Positions 7,133 to 12,164 of a stretch of DNA of 12,164 nucleotides are shown here, in pieces (position 1 is the first letter of the stretch; every line of letters begins with the position of its first letter). Where the stretch lies: contig JBNLGG010000099.1 in the NCBI GenBank assembly GCA_050305935.1, positions 1 through 12,164 of the forward strand, written 5' to 3'. A program made the translations under genes and the position numbers. A model generated the notes under the pieces. The model saw nothing but the letters and a program-made list of their open reading frames with translations. It had not been told where the DNA came from and ran no database searches. This DNA comes from CAJXNP01 sp050305935 (lineage in GTDB: Bacteria > Bacteroidota > Bacteroidia > Cytophagales > Cyclobacteriaceae).

Positions 7133-7156
7133 CGTCACCCCTTCGCAGGAATGACG
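7133..7156 (+). repeat. Collapsed 24-bp MITE remnant (fused termini)
   Basis: CGTCACCCC of the 5' end is joined directly to TTCGCAGGAATGACG of the 3' end; the whole interior is missing. Both ends carry CGCAGG, so recombination or slippage between the termini could produce it. It is followed by the same 52-bp linker found after copy 2. Confidence 0.8.
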
Positions 7157-7284
7157 ACACACCCTCTATCGTCACACCCGAGCAAGTTGGACAACAAACC
7201 GCCCTACACGTCACCCCTGCGCAGGCAGGGGCCTTCCATGAACCTCCTGACACAGAAGTGGTGTTGGATGCAAGGATAACCAAA
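7140..7284 (+). repeat. 145-bp exact direct repeat, second copy
   Basis: Identical to 6072-6216, offset 1068 bp. It covers the end of the collapsed remnant, the linker and the 5' half of copy 6. Beyond 7284 the two sequences diverge at once. Confidence 0.95.
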
Positions 7285-7369
7285 GCCCAAAAATCCACAT
7301 TTGAGTTATGCAGATTGCCTAAGATTCCCCACCTAGCCGACGAGACTGGCTGCCTTCACAGGAATGACG
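7209..7369 (+). repeat. MITE/REP-like element, copy 6 (161 bp)
   Basis: Long form. The 5' half is identical to copy 3, while the 3' half is diverged, with a decayed terminal hairpin (CCTTCACAGGAATGACG). This mosaic pattern points to gene conversion or unequal exchange between copies. Confidence 0.9.
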
Positions 7370-7416
7370 ACTCACTATAAGTTCGCCACTTTCAAGGCAT
7401 TGCATCTACTCGAGTA

Positions 7417-7577
7417 CGTCACCCCTGCGCAGGCAGGGGCCTTCCGTGAATTTCCTGATACGAATGAGATAACCTGAGTAAGGGTGTGGAAGCCACAAAT
7501 ACTCCCTTCAAAACCAGGTGGATTGCCTAAGATTCCCAGCATAACCAACAAGGCTGGCTGTCTTCACAGGAACGACG
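7417..7577 (+). repeat. MITE/REP-like element, copy 7 (161 bp)
   Basis: Long form with an intact 5' terminus and an altered 3' terminus (GGAACGACG). The interior resembles copies 1 and 5. The downstream sequence ACCTGCTCTCTAT matches that after copy 1, so element and linker were duplicated together. Confidence 0.88.
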
Positions 7578-7724
7578 ACCTGCTCTCTATCGAAACCTCT
7601 GCGCAAGTAAAACAAAATCCAGATTGGTTCACGAGATACCGCTTGTCTCCATGGAAATGATCAACTTTATTTTAATCAAAAAATAAACCCAAGACCCTTG
7701 TTATCCCCAACTTCTTTTTTTTGC

Positions 7725-7732
7725 TAAATTTG
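7725..7732 (+). promoter_or_regulatory. Candidate -7 promoter element (TAAATTTG)
   Basis: An exact TAnnTTTG, the Bacteroidota primary -7 element, lies 18 bp before the ATG at 7751. The nearest upstream TTG (7698-7700) is 24 bp away, longer than the usual 19-21, so the -33 element is poor. The implied leader would be only about 10 nt. Confidence 0.4.
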
Positions 7733-7750
7733 ATACACAATTTTTTAAAA

Positions 7751-8626
7751 ATGAAAGCTGTATTTTTTATTTTGCTGCTAAGTCTTCTCGCCTCCTACAA
7801 TTCTTTTGGCCAAGTAAAACCAAACATATTTCTGGAAGGAGGCATCAATTATACCTTGATACCAGACGATGAATCAACCGTGAACTATTCGCCGCTAATT
7901 CCGTCCACTACCTACTTCACATCTTATACCAGCTCTTCAACAATCATTGACGACTATGATTCAAAACCCGGTTTTGATTTCTCTGTGGGCCTTAATGCGA
8001 TTGTTTCGAAAAAATTCGAACTAGAAACGGGGATAGGAATTTCTATTTTAAGCTTTAGACTGTCGAATGAAGTTAAAATCAATTATCCCTCTGGTAGCAA
8101 TAGTTCTTTTCAAGAACTATTAAACAAAAGGCGCTTTTTAATCAATGATTCTGCATCTACTATTGGAGGATGGCGATTCTCTGACATCAATTCTGAAAAC
8201 CCAACCCCACCAGTTAATTCTAATGTGGATCAAGACAAAACAGAGCTGACTTACATAAATCTTCCCTTAACGGTTAATTATCATATCATTGAAAACAAAC
8301 TTAAAATTGGGGCAAGCTATTCGACTAATATTTTAGTACACGTACATGATGTGAAAAACAGACTCCAATATGCATATAGTCAAAATGGTATTTTTGCTTT
8401 CGAAGAAGTAAAAGAAGTCTCATCATCAAAGGCACCCTATACCCAAGTACTCTTCAATCTAAATGTCAGCCTCAAATACAAATTTTTTAAACAGCTTTGG
8501 GTGACGAGCAGCTTTACTCAAGGCTTGACAAGTATCCATAATCCAAATACCGGTCTTGGGGTACGATCTTATGAAGCCAAAAATAGGATGGTCAATCTAG
8601 GGTTGAGGTACGAAATCGGATTATAA
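7751..8626 (+). CDS. Outer-membrane beta-barrel protein, exported, function unknown
   Basis: This 291-residue protein begins with a clear signal peptide (KAVFFILLLSLLASYNSFGQ). Cleavage is expected near the Phe-Gly-Gln, as is common in Bacteroidota exported proteins. The mature part alternates hydrophobic and polar residues in strand-like segments: NIFLEGGINYTL, FDFSVGLNAIVSKKFELETGIGISI, TYINLPLTVNYHIIENKLKIGASYS, VLFNLNVSLKYKFFKQLWVTSSFTQGL. It ends with the strand MVNLGLRYEIGL. This is the layout of OMP_b-brl_2-type small outer-membrane barrels. A TTG at 7721 would extend the frame by ten residues, but the ATG at 7751 starts exactly at the signal peptide. The gene stands alone between the repeat nest and a convergent operon. 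It uses more A and T than the symporter genes. Ligand and role are unknown. Confidence 0.85.
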   Translation: MKAVFFILLLSLLASYNSFGQVKPNIFLEGGINYTLIPDDESTVNYSPLIPSTTYFTSYTSSSTIIDDYDSKPGFDFSVGLNAIVSKKFELETGIGISILSFRLSNEVKINYPSGSNSSFQELLNKRRFLINDSASTIGGWRFSDINSENPTPPVNSNVDQDKTELTYINLPLTVNYHIIENKLKIGASYSTNILVHVHDVKNRLQYAYSQNGIFAFEEVKEVSSSKAPYTQVLFNLNVSLKYKFFKQLWVTSSFTQGLTSIHNPNTGLGVRSYEAKNRMVNLGLRYEIGL

Positions 8627-8671
8627 AAATCCTGTTTTATTCCACACCTCTCTGTCTGAAGAAGGTCATAT

Positions 8672-10006
8672 TCACACTTTTTTCTTCAAGGCATAGTAAA
8701 ACGGCACCCCAAGCAAAATCGTCCCAATCGCCATGCCCGATTCGAAAGGTCGCTCGAGTAAAGAAAGGATCAAAATGGTAATGCTCACAACAAAAAAAAC
8801 AATGGCACTGATTGGGTATCCTGGGATCCTGCTAGTTGATTTTTTTTCTATTCGTAGTTTTATTAATCCGGCAATTACAAACAAAGGAAATATCCCCAAC
8901 GCAAATCCTATATATGTAAATATTTGGTCCAGCGTACCCGTCAGTATGATCACACAGGAAATAATGGCCTGGAAAATGATCGACCAATGCGGTACCTTGT
9001 ATTTTGGATGAACCTGGGCAGCAAACTTAAAAAAGTAGCCATCCTTCGCCATGGCATAATATACCCTCGGACCAATAATAATAAAGGCGCTGATGGATGA
9101 AAGCAATGCCACGGCAATCAATATGGAAAACACCTTTTCAATCATTTCCCCAAACAGATTTTTCATCGTCAATCCTCCCACGGAAATAACGCCCTCCATC
9201 TCTCCGGGAGAAACCGCAAATACATACAGCACATTAAGACATACATAAATGACGGTCACCACCACAGTACCTATCAATAAGGATCCGGGTAAATTTCTGG
9301 TGGGATCTTTAATTTCAGAACCAATATAAGCCGAAGCATTCCACCCACTGTAAGCAAACATGATCCACATCAGCGACAAAGCAATGCTTTTCCAATCTGG
9401 AAGTCCGTGAGAAATTTCCTGCACTCCAAAATGGTCCCAGCTACCATTCCCTAAAAAAAAACCTATGACCACAATACCCGCCATCAGGAGTATCTTATAA
9501 AGGGTAAAGGAATTCTGTATAATAGACCCGAGTTTCAATCCGCGCAAATGGATTACCGTAAAAACAAGGATAACCAGGATCGCCAGCACCTTCTTTTGTA
9601 CCTCGACAGACACCGCGTCCAGCAAGCCATACGCAGGCAGTGCCCGGTAAAAATAGGCACTGAGTCCAATGGCGGAAGCAGCGATAGGAGCTGAAAATCC
9701 TACAAGAAACGAAACCCATCCGCTAAGAAATCCCAGTAATGGATGGAACAATTCACTAAGATACACATACTCGCCACCCGCTTTTGGGATATGGGCTCCC
9801 ACCTCTCCATAACACAAGGCACCAGCCAATGCAATGATGCCACCCACCCCCCATAAAATGATCATCAGGGTTGGGTCTTTCAGGTTTTGCATCAATAACC
9901 CTGAAGTGGTGAAAATGCCTGCACCGATCATATTGGCAATGACAATATTACTGGCAGTAAAGAGCCCGACTTTGCGTTGCAGGTGGTCGTCAGAAGGCTT
10001 GCCCAA
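8672..10006 (-). CDS. APC family amino acid permease
   Basis: This 444-residue inner-membrane transporter has about twelve hydrophobic segments. The unwound first helix reads ANMIGAGIFTTSG (24-36). It is followed by the family's GEVGAHIPKAGGEYVYLSELF, by LMWIMFAYSGWNASAYIGSEIKDPTRNLPGSLLIGT (the GWN segment of helix 6), and by GPRVYYAMAKDGYFF. This places it in the APC superfamily, close to LAT/basic amino acid transporters; the substrate is not determinable. The start is unusual: no ATG lies before the first helix. The only reasonable start is TTG at 10006, two codons after a TAG that is also the stop of the methyltransferase gene in the same frame. Translation is probably coupled to that gene. 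No terminator was found after the stop, in the 45-bp convergent gap. Confidence 0.9.
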   Translation of the reverse strand: MGKPSDDHLQRKVGLFTASNIVIANMIGAGIFTTSGLLMQNLKDPTLMIILWGVGGIIALAGALCYGEVGAHIPKAGGEYVYLSELFHPLLGFLSGWVSFLVGFSAPIAASAIGLSAYFYRALPAYGLLDAVSVEVQKKVLAILVILVFTVIHLRGLKLGSIIQNSFTLYKILLMAGIVVIGFFLGNGSWDHFGVQEISHGLPDWKSIALSLMWIMFAYSGWNASAYIGSEIKDPTRNLPGSLLIGTVVVTVIYVCLNVLYVFAVSPGEMEGVISVGGLTMKNLFGEMIEKVFSILIAVALLSSISAFIIIGPRVYYAMAKDGYFFKFAAQVHPKYKVPHWSIIFQAIISCVIILTGTLDQIFTYIGFALGIFPLFVIAGLIKLRIEKKSTSRIPGYPISAIVFFVVSITILILSLLERPFESGMAIGTILLGVPFYYALKKKV

Positions 10007-10009
10007 GGT

Positions 10010-10657
10010 CTATCGGGATTGTTTATAGCTGATGGATATCCCAGACCGGCTGGAAGTATCGATGGTCGTGGTATAGTTATTCAGGGACTTTACATATTCG
10101 ACAAATTCATTCGCACCGCTAAAACCATTCCTCACATTATGAGCGGTAAAGCACCCCCCCATTTTTAAGTTTGGATCCACGTCTATAAAGTATTGAGTAT
10201 ACCAATCCTTATCCGCGTCAGAAAACACAAAATCAAAAGGGCCTTTTAATTGTGGCACCAGTTTGTGGGCATCGGCAAGCCTGGCATCCACGTAGGCGGA
10301 AAGCCCGGCTTCTTCGATGTTTTTCAGCGCTTCCCTGTGCCTTCCTTCATCAATCTCTATGGTGGTCACTTTTCCGCCGGTCTTGCTCATGGCCCAGGCA
10401 ATCCAGATCGTAGAATGACCCGTCGAGGTACCAATTTCGAGTGCAGACATATAACCCTTTTCCAGAATAATATCATGTAATACTTGCCCATCCTGATAGG
10501 GCACATTTAAATCCCTCCAGGACGATTTATGCTTGTCGAGAAATGCTTTTACTTTTTTGTCCAATTCTGTTTCAGCGGCTTGTTGCGAGCAGGCGATGTG
10601 GGTCGTCAACATGAAAATTAAAAGAATATGGGGAGTGAAGGAGAGTACTCGTTTCAT
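10010..10657 (-). CDS. Exported class I SAM-dependent methyltransferase (O-methyltransferase-like)
   Basis: The core of this 215-residue protein is a class I methyltransferase of the caffeoyl-CoA/catechol O-methyltransferase type. Motif I is ALEIGTSTGHS (72-82). Acidic Glu101/Asp103 follow the second strand (VTTIEIDEGRHREA). DFVFSDADKDWY (142-153) supplies the metal-binding DADK. The position normally held by Asp-Asn is His173-Asn174 (GGCFTAHNVRNG). Unusually for this family, it begins with a hydrophobic signal (KRVLSFTPHILLIFMLTTHIACSQQ). Cys23 could be a weak lipobox, although His at -3 is atypical. Location is therefore probably periplasmic or membrane-anchored, where SAM supply is a puzzle. 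It is the first gene of a leftward pair with the APC permease. The substrate is unknown. Confidence 0.88.
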   Translation of the reverse strand: MKRVLSFTPHILLIFMLTTHIACSQQAAETELDKKVKAFLDKHKSSWRDLNVPYQDGQVLHDIILEKGYMSALEIGTSTGHSTIWIAWAMSKTGGKVTTIEIDEGRHREALKNIEEAGLSAYVDARLADAHKLVPQLKGPFDFVFSDADKDWYTQYFIDVDPNLKMGGCFTAHNVRNGFSGANEFVEYVKSLNNYTTTIDTSSRSGISISYKQSR

Positions 10658-10730
10658 GGGAGTTGGCGTTTTTTAAATAAGTTAACGCTTGAAGCAGGGA
10701 AATCAAATGCCGGAAGGGGAAAATGTTGTA

Positions 10731-10772
10731 GTTGTCGGTTATCTGTTGGCGGTTGTCAGTTGGCGGTTGAAA
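10731..10772 (+). repeat. Six GTTnnCn-type heptanucleotide repeats
   Basis: Six consecutive 7-mers in register: GTTGTCG, GTTATCT, GTTGGCG, GTTGTCA, GTTGGCG, GTTGAAA. This is the same class as 3080-3114, more than 7.5 kb away, but distinct from the CTTCCGW tract. It lies 74 bp upstream of the methyltransferase start codon. Confidence 0.8.
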
Positions 10773-10774
10773 CG

Positions 10775-10799
10775 TTGCCAACGGTTAAAACCTTGGCAA
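10775..10799. repeat. Near-perfect hairpin upstream of the methyltransferase gene
   Basis: TTGCCAA-C-GGTT (10775-10786) pairs with AACC-TTGGCAA (10789-10799), 11 bp with one bulged C and a minimal loop. No T-run lies on either side, so it is not a standard terminator. It directly abuts the heptanucleotide tract and may be a small palindromic repeat. Confidence 0.6.
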
Positions 10800-11118
10800 T
10801 CGTTGATCCGGGGCGTGGTCTTCATACTACCCACAATCTTCATCCCACCACTGGATGGACGTATGCCTGGCGGGAAGTGGTGAGATGAATAAATCTCCGT
10901 GGTGTATTAAACAGCGATTAAGAGTAGACTTGCCTGGGCGACCTTGCACGATTTTCATTGACTGAAAAGTAAAGTCAGAAATAAAATGGGCGATTAATTT
11001 TAAACCAATATTTGGTGAGGGTTTGGAACTATAGAACATTTGGCCAACATAAATATGTACCCCAGTTGTAAGAAACGATGAAGTTTGTGCCGTACCAAGA
11101 CATTTCAAACAGCATTGT

Positions 11119-12084
11119 TCACATAATCATTTTTATGTTTCTCGTGGGGCGTTTTCTATTGCTTTTGTACAATCGGGCTTCCCATGGTTTAAGATTCAAT
11201 ACATTCGAATCAACCTGTTTACGCTCTTGTTCCTGGTTGCCAATGACCAGATCATATCCAATAAAAACATTATCGATAGCAAAGTCCACCGCTTTATCAG
11301 ACATATTGAGAACGACCAGATAGGAATCACCTACCCCGCTCCTGGTATAGGCAAACACCTGATCATGCTCAGGGTCGATATCCAGGTACTCACCATAGAT
11401 CAGGCTTTCGTTGCCTCTTCGGATGTCCAAAAGCTGCCGGTAAAAGTGGAAAACAGAATTCGGATCGGCTAAATCACGCTCAGCGTTTATTTCATCGTAG
11501 TTCGGATTTACGGCTAACCAACTTTTTCCGCCATCTGTGAACCCTCCCAGATCATCATCTGACCATTGCATAGGGGTACGTGCATGGTCCCTACTTGTCT
11601 TGTTTAACTCGGCCAGGTAGGTTTCGGCGCTGACACCACTGGCTAAAACATCATCATAATTCCCCCTGATTTCAACATCATCAAATTGATCAAAAGAAGT
11701 AAAAGGATAGTTAATCATGCCGATCTCTTCCCCTTGATACATAAAAGGAGTCCCGCGTTGCGTTAAAAGGAGCATGGCAAGCAATTTCGCCGAAGCTACT
11801 CTATGTTGAGGCGAGTCATTTCCGTACTTGGTTACGCTTCTGGGGTTATCGTGATTGGTGAGAAACACCGTTGGCCAATGGAAGCGGTCCAGTGCACTTT
11901 GCATAGTGAATAAGGCTTTCCACTCTGGTAAAGTCCATTCATTTTGAATCCAGTTGTCCCGTCCTATTCGGGCTACATCAAACAAAAAAGCAAGGTCAAT
12001 TTCACCCCTTCGTTCGTCGGTCATTCGCTGGGTCAATTCAGGACTTACCCCGAATGCCTCATTTGATGAAGATAACTTTACAAT
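11119..12084 (-). CDS. Alpha-glucosidase-type GH13 enzyme, C-terminal part, 5' end interrupted
   Basis: The frame encodes the second half of a GH13 alpha-glucosidase/oligo-1,6-glucosidase (full proteins are about 530-580 aa). NEAFGVSPELTQRMTDERRG contains the probable acid/base Glu, encoded at 12058-12060. FLTNHDNPR carries the transition-state Asp, and LTQRGTPFMYQGEEIGMINYPF, KTSRDHARTPMQW and the C-terminal beta domain ending KPWEARLYKS all follow in order. The enzyme would cleave alpha-1,4 or alpha-1,6 glucosides (known for the family). The frame is closed at its 5' side by a TGA at 12085-12087, and none of the three frames in 12088-12164 reads as the expected upstream domain. No ATG precedes the catalytic Glu; the first usable starts, TTG 12036 and ATG 12024, would remove it. 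The gene is probably a frameshifted or truncated pseudogene, or the sequence has an error here. Confidence 0.8.
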   Translation of the reverse strand: MVKLSSSNEAFGVSPELTQRMTDERRGEIDLAFLFDVARIGRDNWIQNEWTLPEWKALFTMQSALDRFHWPTVFLTNHDNPRSVTKYGNDSPQHRVASAKLLAMLLLTQRGTPFMYQGEEIGMINYPFTSFDQFDDVEIRGNYDDVLASGVSAETYLAELNKTSRDHARTPMQWSDDDLGGFTDGGKSWLAVNPNYDEINAERDLADPNSVFHFYRQLLDIRRGNESLIYGEYLDIDPEHDQVFAYTRSGVGDSYLVVLNMSDKAVDFAIDNVFIGYDLVIGNQEQERKQVDSNVLNLKPWEARLYKSNRKRPTRNIKMIM

Positions 12085-12164
12085 TCATCGTGCAGATCTG
12101 CATGACTTTCTTCTGTCACAAATCGATACCATCAGGCTCCACCTTGGAAAGCGTTTGCACGACA

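Larger units (their letters stand above)
10658..11118. other. Intergenic region without a convincing gene
   Basis: These 461 bp lie between two leftward genes. They hold the second heptanucleotide tract (10731-10772) and a hairpin (10775-10799). A 93-codon minus-strand open frame (10827-11108) shows no domain, signal peptide or membrane segment and is not called. The rest shows nothing recognisable. Confidence 0.6.

Noticed and set aside
5515..7298. Open frames running through the MITE-like copies (for example 5515-5922, 6015-6245, 7085-7279, 7089-7298, both strands)
   Set aside because: They are translations of the repeat itself (Pro-Ala-Cys-Ala-Gly-Val-Thr strings), start and stop at arbitrary points in the element, and are not conserved as proteins.
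5713..7577. CRISPR-like regular spacing of repeats
   Set aside because: Repeat units are about 161 bp and the intervening linkers are related to one another, so these are not short repeats with unique spacers; no cas genes are present.
7721..7750. TTG start for the beta-barrel protein
   Set aside because: It lies across the TAAATTTG promoter-like element and adds residues before a signal peptide that already begins at the ATG at 7751.
10827..11108. Minus-strand 93-codon open frame
   Set aside because: No recognisable domain, signal, membrane segment or operon position; the composition looks non-coding.

Overview
The window looks like chromosomal DNA of a Bacteroidota bacterium, probably Saprospiria-like (inference). 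The reasons are: start codons without Shine-Dalgarno sequences, an exact TAnnTTTG promoter element, a DUF4212/VC_2705-type symporter pair, a LiaF-like protein with four N-terminal membrane segments, and a beta-barrel protein whose signal peptide ends in Phe-Gly-Gln. No rRNA, tRNA, CRISPR array or transposase gene was seen.

Layout. Positions 1-744 (minus) hold most of a LiaF-like membrane protein that runs off the left edge. A 351-bp divergent spacer with a long bulged inverted repeat separates it from a rightward two-gene transporter unit (1096-3076), a DUF4212 small subunit plus a sodium:solute symporter, probably for acetate or a similar monocarboxylate. A rho-independent terminator closes this unit. 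It is followed by 30 head-to-tail degenerate heptanucleotides (3182-3391). Next come three rightward, closely spaced genes: an SDR oxidoreductase, a BASS-family sodium symporter and a DinB-fold protein (3428-5661).

Positions 5662-7720 form a nest of repeats. Seven same-orientation copies of a 138-162-bp MITE/REP-like element are present. Each is bounded by imperfect inverted termini (CGTCA...TGACG) that can fold as hairpins, and one further copy is collapsed to 24 bp. Several copies are spaced at about 214 bp because the linkers are also repeated. A small solo GIY-YIG nuclease gene (6312-6614, minus) sits inside the nest, with its stop codon 10 bp from the end of one copy. I regard this nuclease/repeat pairing as the most interesting part of the window.

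To the right are a rightward outer-membrane beta-barrel protein (7751-8626) and a convergent leftward pair: an exported O-methyltransferase-like protein (10010-10657) followed, 3 nt after its stop and in the same frame, by an APC-family amino acid permease (8672-10006, TTG start). A second class of heptanucleotide repeats and a hairpin lie upstream of the methyltransferase gene. The right edge (11119-12084, minus) carries the C-terminal part of a GH13 alpha-glucosidase whose reading frame is broken by a stop just upstream of the catalytic-acid region.

Most genes are ordinary transport and metabolism genes. The unusual content is the repeat biology: the MITE-like nest with its nuclease, and the two classes of heptanucleotide tract.
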